Counted from the stretch's first letter, positions 1 to 6,966 are shown. The stretch: 8,974 bases of DNA from Gammaproteobacteria bacterium (GCA_024280785.1 JAJRPK010000056.1:1-8974), one strand, 5' to 3'. Translations and numbers: made by a program. The notes: generated from the letters alone by a model not told the origin.

Positions 1-1293
1 ACTGTTAACGCCGAGCTGAGAGTTAAGCGACAGTAATTGATGGCTCTGTGTCCGCGACACGGTGCCCAAGACCAGTCGAAGCAAGAGCATTAATGTATCT
101 TCGCGATCATTTTTTTGGGACTCAGTGGTCCTGGATGCCGGTGAATGACTAGCTAATACTTGCCATAGTAAAACCAACGGCGCATCAGTCGACAAGCGAA
201 GGGGTAAGTTACCGGATTCTGGCCCACGGGCTTTAGCCGTCGACGCTAGCTGGCTTCGGATAGTGTTGATGACGTTAAGCAGCACCAGTTTACTATCTTG
301 CTTAATGTTGGTTTCTAATGCGCTAATGCTACTGGCCTGCTCTTTTTGAGCTAAAACTGCAACTTGAGCATTTTTATGGGTAATTGCAGCGTGATTATTT
401 AAGGCTCTATTTTGCAGCGATAAATAAGCTAATTTGGCTTCAAAAAACAAACCACTGTTTTGAACGGCCTGCTTCAACGTGAGAGGATTGATTAGTTGTG
501 AAAGAGAACTAATACTCGAACTCAGTTGGCTGAGAGGGCCATAGAGCTGAGGTGGAACTGGCAAAGTTTTTGGAACTGAATCCACAGTACCTTTTGCTGT
601 TGGAATGCCGTTACGATTTGACTGAATGAGTGTTATTAGTGCCGGTAATAAAGCCTCTCGATGGATTTGTTTTGGCAAACTGTCGCGCAAGGCCGATTGT
701 AATAAAGGTGCCAATGGAATGCCAATAGCTAAGGGCTTGGTCACAACGGGGGTATTCGATGAGGCTCCGACACCCACAGTTGCGAGTAATGCAGAACGAG
801 TATTTTGCGCTACATTAGACGTTGTAAGAACGCTATTCGCTGAGGTAGAAATTTTTGCGGCTTCAGAACCAAGTGTTGCTGTTGTTATCGGTGCACCAGA
901 TAAGGTAGGAGTTTGGTTTGCTTTATTTGTCGTTGTGTTCGAACCTCCGACTTGGACTATTTTTAGTTGTTGATTTGTTATCACTTCGAGAATTAAAATC
1001 TGACCGAGGCGAGGAGCCAAAGGAAATTTGACGTTTATTTCCGAGTTCCCCAACTTAAGTGCCACATCATATGAGGAACTCGGGTTGGTCGTTAGCGAGC
1101 TTATCAGGTTATTGTTTGCGGCAGTTTTAGAATCGACTCTCGGGGCCAAGCCAGCGGTTACTTTTATTACCTTCACTTCAATCTGCTCGCCGACTCGTTT
1201 AGCGAGTTCTTTTAACGTCTCCAGCGATGCAGCGTTAAGCTGCAAACCTTTGGGATCAACAGTAGACGGGCCTGGTGAGGATAGATTGACCAT
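1..1293 (-). CDS. FliK-like flagellar hook-length control protein, C-terminus outside window
   Basis: An open minus-strand frame of 431 codons runs from ATG at 1293 to the window edge without a stop. The ATG is the only usual start between the upstream in-frame stop (1327-1329) and the body, although no good Shine-Dalgarno sequence precedes it. The protein has no signal peptide or membrane segment. Residues 16-45 resemble the N-terminus of FliK-type proteins (helix, then short beta segments around 76-114). A Thr/Ser/Asn/Ala-rich linker covers about 117-185. A helical part contains NSGLFFEAKLA (279-289), typical of FliK-like proteins encoded beside ccm genes in pseudomonads and relatives. The segment 401-423 (LRLVLGTVSRTQSHQLLSL) resembles the stretch just before the family's C-terminal domain. 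FliK measures hook length and switches export specificity at the flagellar base. That diagnostic C-terminal domain (Flg_hook) is not visible, so the family call comes from remembered similarity. The gene diverges from ccmA and is not among other flagellar genes here. Confidence 0.68.
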   Translation of the reverse strand, partial: MVNLSSPGPSTVDPKGLQLNAASLETLKELAKRVGEQIEVKVIKVTAGLAPRVDSKTAANNNLISSLTTNPSSSYDVALKLGNSEINVKFPLAPRLGQILILEVITNQQLKIVQVGGSNTTTNKANQTPTLSGAPITTATLGSEAAKISTSANSVLTTSNVAQNTRSALLATVGVGASSNTPVVTKPLAIGIPLAPLLQSALRDSLPKQIHREALLPALITLIQSNRNGIPTAKGTVDSVPKTLPVPPQLYGPLSQLSSSISSLSQLINPLTLKQAVQNSGLFFEAKLAYLSLQNRALNNHAAITHKNAQVAVLAQKEQASSISALETNIKQDSKLVLLNVINTIRSQLASTAKARGPESGNLPLRLSTDAPLVLLWQVLASHSPASRTTESQKNDREDTLMLLLRLVLGTVSRTQSHQLLSLNSQLGVNS

Positions 1294-1336
1294 GAGAAAA
1301 CTGGGTTCTGATTCAGCTAATGTGCATTACGTCGTC

Positions 1337-1363
1337 TTGAAGACTAGAAGTTTACTATATAAT
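1337..1363 (+). promoter_or_regulatory. putative sigma70-type promoter of the ccm operon
   Basis: In the 215-bp divergent region between the fliK-like gene and ccmA there is TTGAAG (1337-1342), a 15-nt spacer and a perfect TATAAT (1358-1363). The spacer is shorter than the optimal 17 nt. Transcription would start near 1370, leaving a leader of about 140 nt before ccmA. No Fnr, Arc or other operator palindrome was recognised. The A/T-rich core could also serve the minus-strand gene, but I found no convincing -35/-10 pair in that direction. Confidence 0.4.
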
Positions 1364-1508
1364 GAGGCAACGTTTATGCTGGTTTGCCCTGCTTTTACAG
1401 TATCGTGTCTTTTGCAACACTGTGTAAGTGGGCGACTTATCCTATTTCATTATTGATGGCTAGGCGAATACTAGCTCATTGTGGATATAAAATACTGAGA
1501 TTACCGTC

Positions 1509-2291
1509 TTGCCAACATCATCTGAGACCGCTGCGGGGCCTTCTATTCATTCTATTTCGTCTACAGAGCCTCTTTTATCCTCGCAACCTCTGTTAGTGGT
1601 TGATTCATTACTTTGTGAAAGGGGTGACCGCCTGCTGTTTGCAGGTTTGAAATTTGATTTGGTTGCGGGCGATGGAATTCGTGTAGAAGGTGAAAATGGG
1701 GCTGGAAAAACCACTCTACTTCGTGTTATTGCCGGATTAACTCAACAATACGAGGGACTAATAACTTGGCGTGGTCTTGGTACTCGACGAAATCGTGGCG
1801 AGCTACATGCAGAAATGTTATATCTAGGCCATCTTGCCGGTGTTAAAGCCGTGTTAACTCCGCTTGAGAACCTTCGTTGGTGGGCGGTGGTTCATACACC
1901 CCATCTTAAAGAACAGTCCAAGGTTCAATTTACCCATCTGTTGCTACAAGCATTAGATAAAGTAGGGCTTAGCCGGTTTGCCCACGCGGCTTGTCATACA
2001 CTCTCGGCGGGACAACAGCGGCGAGTAGGCTTGGCTCGGCTGTATCTCAGCCGGCATCCATTGTGGATTTTAGATGAGCCCTTTACGGCTATTGATCGCA
2101 ATGGCATTGAGCAACTAGAAGCTCTGATTAGCGACCACCTTGCACAAGGTGGTCTGGCTATCATCACCAGTCATCAAGCTATGAACATTGAAGGTTTTGA
2201 TCGCTGCATCTTGGCAGACTACAAAACCGACTATGCGAATACACTAGAGCAGACAGACAATTCAGCGTTTGAAATTGAGGCGCAGTATTAA
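1509..2291 (+). CDS. ccmA: heme exporter/CcmE-release ATPase CcmA
   Basis: This is the ATP-binding subunit of the CcmAB(CD) complex. It hydrolyses ATP on the cytoplasmic face so that holo-CcmE is released from CcmC. ABC motifs are complete: Walker A GENGAGKTT (61-69), signature LSAGQQRR (165-172), Walker B LWILDEP (185-191) and the switch histidine in TSHQ (His222). The Q-loop position reads YLGH, like the IGH of E. coli CcmA. The start is TTG at 1509, the only usual start codon after the in-frame TAA at 1488-1490, with a weak GAG about 9 nt upstream. Homology to E. coli CcmA begins only at about residue 27 (PLLVVDSLLCERGDRLLF), so a downstream CTG (1590) or GTG (1596) could be the true start. 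At 260 aa it is about 50 residues longer than E. coli CcmA, with a polar acidic C-terminal tail from about 236. It is the first operon gene and its stop overlaps the ccmB start by one base (TAATG). Confidence 0.95.
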   Translation: MPTSSETAAGPSIHSISSTEPLLSSQPLLVVDSLLCERGDRLLFAGLKFDLVAGDGIRVEGENGAGKTTLLRVIAGLTQQYEGLITWRGLGTRRNRGELHAEMLYLGHLAGVKAVLTPLENLRWWAVVHTPHLKEQSKVQFTHLLLQALDKVGLSRFAHAACHTLSAGQQRRVGLARLYLSRHPLWILDEPFTAIDRNGIEQLEALISDHLAQGGLAIITSHQAMNIEGFDRCILADYKTDYANTLEQTDNSAFEIEAQY

Positions 2292-3049
2292 TGCCCGATT
2301 TTACCGTGTCTGACTCTACCATTCCCGATCCTACCGTACTTAGTCGCAATACTAAGTTAAGCGATCAATATCGTCCGGTATTCTCAATATTTTATGCTTT
2401 GCTAGTTCGTGATTTTCATGTCTATTTTCGTCACCGTGGTGCCTGGTTAAATCCACTGACGTTCATCTTTATGGTTATCTTGCTCTTTACCTTAGGCATT
2501 GGCCCTAATGCGACGACGCTGACAGCCAACGCAGCGGGTATCATTTGGGTAGTAGCGCTACTGGGTATCATGCTGTCTTTAGATGCTTTATTTCGCGCCG
2601 ATTATGATGACGGCAGTTTAGAGCAATTATTGCTTTCGCCCGAGCCTTTGTACTTGCCGGTAATGGCCAAAGTGTTAGCGCATTGGGTCGTTACTGGATT
2701 GCCTATAGTAGTGGCTTCTCCTCTGTTTAGCTTAATGCTGGGGATCTCTGGTAAAGCAATTCCTGCATTAGCATTAGGATTGCTTCTAGGCAGTGGAGTG
2801 CTTAGTTTTCTCGGCGCTATTGCCGCTTCCCTGACCGTCAGTTTGCGAAGTGGTGGTCTACTCATAGCACTGCTTATTTTACCGATGTATGTACCCGTGA
2901 TTATTTTTGGGTCTCAGTTCGTACAAAGCGCAATTGAAGGTTGGCCATTGACCGCAACTTTGTCGATGCTCGTAGCACTGCTGATTGGATCAGCGGTTTT
3001 GGCTCCGCTGGCAATTATTGGCGGATTACGGATGAGTATTGATGGCTAA
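2291..3049 (+). CDS. ccmB: cytochrome c maturation membrane protein CcmB
   Basis: CcmB is the membrane partner of CcmA in the ABC-type complex that releases heme-loaded CcmE. The 252-aa protein has about six hydrophobic segments, roughly 53-71, 81-98, 126-150, 155-181, 187-207 and 220-246. It carries the family loop FRADYDDGSLEQLLLSP (101-117), close to the FRDDLQDGSLEQL region of E. coli CcmB. The ATG at 2291 overlaps the ccmA stop (TAATG), so translation is probably coupled. The protein is about 30 residues longer than E. coli CcmB. The extra length is at the N-terminus, where residues 2-16 are three imperfect pentapeptides PDFTV-SDSTI-PDPTV encoded by a 15-bp tandem repeat. Conserved sequence starts near residue 30 (FSIFYALLVRDFHVYFRHRG). 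A gap of 106 bp follows before ccmC. Confidence 0.95.
   Translation: MPDFTVSDSTIPDPTVLSRNTKLSDQYRPVFSIFYALLVRDFHVYFRHRGAWLNPLTFIFMVILLFTLGIGPNATTLTANAAGIIWVVALLGIMLSLDALFRADYDDGSLEQLLLSPEPLYLPVMAKVLAHWVVTGLPIVVASPLFSLMLGISGKAIPALALGLLLGSGVLSFLGAIAASLTVSLRSGGLLIALLILPMYVPVIIFGSQFVQSAIEGWPLTATLSMLVALLIGSAVLAPLAIIGGLRMSIDG
2294..2338 (+). repeat. three-unit 15-bp tandem repeat at the 5' end of ccmB
   Basis: Directly after the ccmB ATG, three adjacent 15-nt units read CCCGATTTTACCGTG, TCTGACTCTACCATT and CCCGATCCTACCGTA. Units 1 and 3 match at 12 of 15 positions and unit 2 is more diverged. They encode the pentapeptides PDFTV, SDSTI and PDPTV, consensus [PS]-D-x-T-[VI]. The unit length is a multiple of three, so gain or loss of a copy would keep the frame. 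The repeat explains part of the N-terminal extension of CcmB. Confidence 0.7.
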
Positions 3050-3155
3050 TGTATTACAATTTTTCCGGGTTTTATTTCCATGAAAGATTCCGGAGCTTTT
3101 GTGTTGATATTCGTTAGAGTTAGAGATTGTGTGAGAAAGAATTAAGGGTCTTTGT

Positions 3156-3905
3156 ATGGCAAATTGGCAGTGGTTTCATCGTTTGGGTTCCCCTAAGTGG
3201 TTACATGGCACCATCAATCGTTGGTTACCGTGGGTTTTAGTGAGTGCTTTAGTTTTGCTCTCAATTGGTGTTGTGTGGGGGCTTGCGTTTACACCTCCGG
3301 ATTACAAGCAAGGCAATAGTTTTCGAATTATCTACATACACGTTCCAACTGCCGTGGTTGCACTTGCGGGTTATTACGCTATGGCTATTGCCGGAGCCGT
3401 ATCCATTATATGGCGGATGAAAGTTGCCGATATGGCATTACGCGCTATCGCTCCCGTAGGCGCTGCGATCACCTTGTTAGGGTTATTTACCGGTGCAGTA
3501 TGGGGCAAGCCGACTTGGGGAGCTTATTGGGTTTGGGAAGACGCCAGGCTTACATCGATGCTGGTACTGTTTTTTCTTTATCTTGGGATAATGGCCTTAC
3601 ACGATGCCTTTCAAAATCGCCAAGGTGGCAGCCGTGCGGCGGCAATCATAGCACTTGTCGGTACCGTTAATATTCCAATTATATACAAGTCGGTCGACTG
3701 GTGGTCCAGCTTACATCAATCAGCATCGATTAAGTTTACCGAAGAATCCACTATTGCAGCGGAGATGATGTACCCCTTGATGGTGACAATTCCTGGCGTC
3801 TATTTACTGTTCGCAGCCGCGGTCATGCTGCAGATGAGGGTTCAAATCGCTCACAGTGAGAGACATAGCCGTTGGCTGGAAAAATACGCTATAAATAGAG
3901 CATGA
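3156..3905 (+). CDS. ccmC: heme-handling protein CcmC (WWD domain)
   Basis: CcmC positions heme on the periplasmic side of the membrane and mediates its covalent attachment to CcmE. The 249-aa protein has six hydrophobic segments. The two axial heme ligands are visible as His62 (IIYIHVPTA) and His187 (WWSSLHQ), matching E. coli His60 and His184. The WWD motif spans 116-134 (WGKPTWGAYWVWEDARLTS). It has one residue more than the E. coli form I recall (WVWDARLTS): Glu128 sits between Trp127 and Asp129. The His offsets from E. coli (+2 before the motif, +3 after) agree with a single insertion between them. The ATG at 3156 has a good AAGGG at 3144-3148, 7 nt upstream. It lies between ccmB and ccmD, as usual. 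CcsA/CcmF are relatives, but length, His pattern and position fit CcmC. Confidence 0.96.
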   Translation: MANWQWFHRLGSPKWLHGTINRWLPWVLVSALVLLSIGVVWGLAFTPPDYKQGNSFRIIYIHVPTAVVALAGYYAMAIAGAVSIIWRMKVADMALRAIAPVGAAITLLGLFTGAVWGKPTWGAYWVWEDARLTSMLVLFFLYLGIMALHDAFQNRQGGSRAAAIIALVGTVNIPIIYKSVDWWSSLHQSASIKFTEESTIAAEMMYPLMVTIPGVYLLFAAAVMLQMRVQIAHSERHSRWLEKYAINRA

Positions 3906-4002
3906 TCATATTTTTGGCGTGCAACTTATAGAGGCTGAGATAAAGAAGCTCAAATGCCTTATTAGTAAATGAAAGCAACTGGAAAAAGTAAAAGAGGCTG
4001 TT

Positions 4003-4176
4003 ATGTATTTTACAAGTATTTCTGAATTGTGGCATATGGCAGGGCATGGGAGTTACGTTTGGGCGGCCTATGGTGCAAGTTTAATTGTTCTTGGCGCCTC
4101 ACTATTAATGCCGGCAAGAGCTTACCGCCGTCAGTTAAGGATGATTAAGGCTCAATCGAATTCAATAGACGATTAA
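4003..4176 (+). CDS. ccmD: small membrane protein CcmD
   Basis: A 57-aa gene lies between ccmC and ccmE. The product begins MYFTSISELWHMAGHGSYVWAAYG in effect: a short periplasmic N-terminus, the family motif GHGSYVWAAYG (14-24), one membrane helix (about 20-37), then a basic stretch RAYRRQLR (39-46) that should lie in the cytoplasm. CcmD binds the CcmC-CcmE complex and helps holo-CcmE release through CcmAB. The ATG at 4003 has AGAGG at 3993-3997, 5 nt upstream. Size, motif, topology and position all agree, although sequence conservation in this family is low in general. It is 97 bp after ccmC and 113 bp before ccmE. Confidence 0.92.
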   Translation: MYFTSISELWHMAGHGSYVWAAYGASLIVLGASLLMPARAYRRQLRMIKAQSNSIDD

Positions 4177-4242
4177 GTCTTGAAGATTATTCGTAGCCGA
4201 ATCAAGCAACTTTTTAAGCCGATAGTTTAACGAGGAATATCA

Positions 4243-4302
4243 TTGAATAATACATTCCCTAAAATCAACGACAGGATTAACGACCACTTATGCACCCGTT
4301 AA
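4243..4302 (+). CDS. possible 19-codon leader peptide overlapping the ccmE start
   Basis: A short frame starts at TTG 4243, 5 nt after a strong ribosome binding site GAGGAA (4232-4237), and ends with TAA at 4300-4302, 13 nt inside ccmE in another frame. Its product would be LNNTFPKINDRINDHLCTR, which resembles nothing I know. The ccmE ATG itself has only AGGA at 4273-4276, 13 nt upstream, which is far for efficient initiation. Translation of this frame could therefore feed ribosomes to ccmE by coupling. This is inference from spacing; the GAGGAA may be chance. Confidence 0.3.
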   Translation: MNNTFPKINDRINDHLCTR

Positions 4303-4814
4303 GAAAACAGCGATTAATCGTCGTATGCATCATTGTCATCGGAGCCAGCGTAGCAGCGATGTTAATCGCTAGTGCGTTAAAGCAAAACCTTAATCTGTTT
4401 TATGATCCATCAAGTGTGGCAGCCGGAGACGCACCCATTGGGCGGAAAATAAGAATTGGCGGTATGGTCGTAAAAGATTCGTTAGAACGAGTACCTGATT
4501 CTTTGACTGTCCTATTCAAAGTCACAGATTATCACGCCGAAGTTCAAATAGAATACACCGGTATTTTACCGGATATGTTTGCCGAGCAAGAGGGGGCAAT
4601 CGCAACAGGTCAGCTCAATGGTAGCGGTATTTTTATTGCTGAACAGGTGCTGGCTAAACACGACGAAAATTATATGCCTCCTGAAGTAGCCGAATCATTA
4701 AAAGCCAAGAAAAAAATTAATTCTGCCACAATAGAACGGAATTCCGAATTAACTAATGAACCAATATTAATTCCATTTACTGAAGGCGCTAATGAACAAA
4801 GTAATTACAACTAA
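4290..4814 (+). CDS. ccmE: periplasmic heme chaperone CcmE
   Basis: CcmE binds heme covalently in the periplasm and carries it from CcmC to CcmF. The 174-aa protein starts with a basic stretch (MHPLRKQR), has an uncleaved signal anchor (about 9-30) and then the OB-fold domain: NLNLFYDPS (33-41), IRIGGMVVKDSL (55-65) and the EYTGILPDMF region (89-98). The heme-binding motif LAKHDENYMPPEV (121-133) has the covalent His124 and the axial Tyr128, equal to E. coli His130 and Tyr134. The C-terminal tail (from about 138) is polar and longer than in E. coli (159 aa total). ATG 4290 is the only usual start after the in-frame TAA at 4278-4280. Its own ribosome binding site is weak and it may be coupled to the short frame at 4243-4302. 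Confidence 0.97.
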   Translation: MHPLRKQRLIVVCIIVIGASVAAMLIASALKQNLNLFYDPSSVAAGDAPIGRKIRIGGMVVKDSLERVPDSLTVLFKVTDYHAEVQIEYTGILPDMFAEQEGAIATGQLNGSGIFIAEQVLAKHDENYMPPEVAESLKAKKKINSATIERNSELTNEPILIPFTEGANEQSNYN

Positions 4815-4847
4815 TCAACGTGCTGCGAGCTAATTAATTTAACCGGG

Positions 4848-4872
4848 TAGTGCCCACAAAGATAGTACCCAC
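4848..4872. repeat. short direct repeat TAGT(G/A)CCCAC between ccmE and ccmF
   Basis: TAGTGCCCAC (4848-4857) and TAGTACCCAC (4863-4872) form a 10-bp direct repeat with one mismatch and a 15-nt period. GGGTA (4845-4849) can also pair with TACCC (4866-4870). It lies in the 85-bp gap before ccmF. No function is recognised and it may be chance. Confidence 0.35.
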
Positions 4873-4899
4873 CCAGGAATTAACCATCGAGATAATACA

Positions 4900-6966
4900 T
4901 TGATACCAGAAATCGGACATTTTGCATTACTACTGTGCTTGCCTATTGCGTTAATGCTAGCAACGATCCCGTTGTTAGGCGCGGTCAGGGGTAATAGATT
5001 GTGGATGAATGCCGCGCCGATTATGGCTGCTGGGCAGTGGCTGTTCCTATTGATATCTTTTTGTTGTTTGTCATCGGCTTTTCTAACGGATGACTTTAGC
5101 GTTAAATTAGTGGCTATGCACTCTAATTCTAAGTTGCCTGGTTATTTTAAATTTAGCGCTCTGTGGGGAAACCACGAAGGCTCTCTACTTTTGTGGGTCT
5201 TTATTTTATCGTCCTGGACGTTGGCTGTTGCGTGTTTCAGTCGGCAGCTACCCGACGATATACGAGCTCGTGTATTGTCAGTGTTAGGCATGATCAGTCT
5301 TGGCTTTCTAGCCTTTGTTATTTTTACCTCAAATCCGTTTGAAAGGTTGTTGCTAAATCCTGTCGCCGAAGGTAGAGATTTAAATCCTTTGTTGCAAGAC
5401 ATAGGCTTAATTATTCACCCACCAATGCTATATATTGGTTACGTAGGTTTTGCTGTCGCCTTTGCTTTTGCGATAACGGCACTGATGACAGAAAAGCTCG
5501 ATGCTGCCTGGGCCAGGTGGTCAAGACCGTGGACTAATATTGCGTGGGCATTTTTAACCGTTGGTATTGCTCTGGGAAGTTGGTGGGCGTACTACGAACT
5601 GGGCTGGGGTGGCTGGTGGTTTTGGGATCCCGTCGAAAATGCGTCGTTTATGCCCTGGTTAGCAGGGACCGCTTTGGTTCATTCGCTGGCCGCCACCGAA
5701 AAGCGAGGAGTTTTTCGCAGCTGGACATTATTGTTAGCTATCTTGGCTTTTTCTCTGAGTTTACTGGGGACTTTCTTAGTTCGATCGGGGATATTAGTAT
5801 CGGTGCATGCGTTTGCCAGCGATCCGACCCGAGGTATATTTATCTTGGCATTACTGGTAATTGTCATTGGCAGTTCGTTGTTACTATACGCGTTAAAAGC
5901 ACCCGCAATGCGGTCCGCTGTGCGTTTCAACGGCATATCGCGTGAAACATTATTACTTGCCAACAATGCATTGCTTACTGTTGCGCTGGCTACCGTTTTA
6001 CTAGGTACTTTATTTCCATTGTTCATGAAGGCGCTCAACGCGGGGAGTTATTCCGTCGGGCCTCCCTATTTTAATTCGATGTTTATACCGATAATGATTC
6101 CGGTTCTAATATTGATGGGGATCGCCCCTTATATTCATTGGAAACAAACACGCATAAGTTCCGTTCAAATCAGACCCTGGGTTTTTTCGTTATCAGCGGC
6201 TATTCTATTTTCAGTTATCGGGACCATTTACATGTCCAGCCACTACGATCATGATTTTAGCTGGGCCGCCGCTTTAACAATTGCATTATCGACCTGGATA
6301 ACGGTTACAACGGGTATTCATTTAATTCTAAAATCTAGCCATCAGGAAGGAATAATATCCGGAATGAAGCGACTGGCACCCAGCTATTGGGGTATGTGCA
6401 TTGCCCATTTCGGGATTGCCATTACAGCGCTTGGGATTGGTTTAACCTCTGTTTATTCAGAGCAGCGAGATGTTCGGATGGAGGTTGGCCAATCGATTTC
6501 TTTAGGCAGTTACCGCTATCAATTAGTAGATATTCGAGGGATTGAAGGTGCAAACTACCGCAGCACGCAGGCAACCATTAATGTTTATATGGCCGAGGCC
6601 GCAGGTTCGAGCGACAAAACTATCGCCGTACTCTTGCCTGAAAAGCGCCTGTATTACGCTACAAAAAATGTCATGACCGAGGCTGCTATCGATCCACGTT
6701 TAACTCGAGATCTTTACGTAGCGTTGGGCGAGCAATTGGATGATGGGGTTTGGGCCATGAGAATCCATGTTAAACCTTTTGTTCGTTGCATTTGGTTAGG
6801 CACGCTGTTTATGGCGCTGGGGGGGGTGATAGCAGTTGCCGATAAACGGTATCGTAAAGCTTTACTTTCGTCTAAGCCAAAAACTTTGGAGTCGGTAAAT
6901 TCTGCCGCGTCGGCTACAGCAAGCGTTGATGTGCTCGCGCTTAACCCGACGAATGAAAACAATTGA
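4900..6966 (+). CDS. ccmF: cytochrome c heme lyase subunit CcmF
   Basis: CcmF is the core of the holocytochrome c synthetase. It takes heme from CcmE and attaches it to apocytochrome c together with CcmH and CcmI. The 688-aa product is a polytopic membrane protein. The WWD motif is clear at 234-250 (LGWGGWWFWDPVENASF). Four conserved histidines are visible: His173 (IIHPPMLY) and His303 (SVHAF), His261 (LVHSL) and His503 (IAHFG); the first three have the same numbers as in E. coli CcmF and the last corresponds to His491. A large periplasmic region lies at about 520-625, before the final membrane helix (629-647). The start is TTG at 4900, giving a product start (IPEIGHFALLL) that matches the MPEIG N-terminus usual in the family. 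A weak GAG at 4889-4891 precedes it and no alternative start is near. The C-terminal tail (from 655) is Ser/Ala-rich. Confidence 0.97.
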   Translation: MIPEIGHFALLLCLPIALMLATIPLLGAVRGNRLWMNAAPIMAAGQWLFLLISFCCLSSAFLTDDFSVKLVAMHSNSKLPGYFKFSALWGNHEGSLLLWVFILSSWTLAVACFSRQLPDDIRARVLSVLGMISLGFLAFVIFTSNPFERLLLNPVAEGRDLNPLLQDIGLIIHPPMLYIGYVGFAVAFAFAITALMTEKLDAAWARWSRPWTNIAWAFLTVGIALGSWWAYYELGWGGWWFWDPVENASFMPWLAGTALVHSLAATEKRGVFRSWTLLLAILAFSLSLLGTFLVRSGILVSVHAFASDPTRGIFILALLVIVIGSSLLLYALKAPAMRSAVRFNGISRETLLLANNALLTVALATVLLGTLFPLFMKALNAGSYSVGPPYFNSMFIPIMIPVLILMGIAPYIHWKQTRISSVQIRPWVFSLSAAILFSVIGTIYMSSHYDHDFSWAAALTIALSTWITVTTGIHLILKSSHQEGIISGMKRLAPSYWGMCIAHFGIAITALGIGLTSVYSEQRDVRMEVGQSISLGSYRYQLVDIRGIEGANYRSTQATINVYMAEAAGSSDKTIAVLLPEKRLYYATKNVMTEAAIDPRLTRDLYVALGEQLDDGVWAMRIHVKPFVRCIWLGTLFMALGGVIAVADKRYRKALLSSKPKTLESVNSAASATASVDVLALNPTNENN

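Noticed and set aside
626..1456. Two plus-strand open frames (626-973 and 1028-1456)
   Set aside because: They lie mostly antisense to the continuous 431-codon minus-strand fliK-like frame; their products look like no protein family and have no good ribosome binding sites.
1384..1596. Plus-strand 70-codon frame across the ccmA start
   Set aside because: It overlaps the ccmA N-terminus in another frame, has Cys/Leu/Arg-rich random-looking content and no family resemblance.
3063..3100. Nested inverted repeat after ccmB: TCCGG (3064-3068) with CCGGA (3090-3094), inner TTTC (3075-3078) with GAAA (3082-3085), then TTTT
   Set aside because: The stems are only 4-5 bp with wide internal loops and a T run of four, too weak for a terminator, and ccmC must be expressed downstream.
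3104..3132. TTGATA (3104-3109) as a possible -35 of an internal promoter before ccmC
   Set aside because: No acceptable -10 hexamer lies at 16-18 nt; the region instead contains a short TTAGAG duplication.
4189..4215. Hairpin ATTCG-TAGC-CGAAT (4189-4202) followed after 8 nt by TTTTT (4211-4215), between ccmD and ccmE
   Set aside because: The stem is 5 bp and A/T-rich, and the T run is not adjacent, so it does not meet a rho-independent terminator pattern.
5142..6038. Minus- and plus-strand frames inside ccmF (5142-5402, 5544-5945, 5679-6038)
   Set aside because: They are shadows of ccmF, whose own frame carries all expected motifs.
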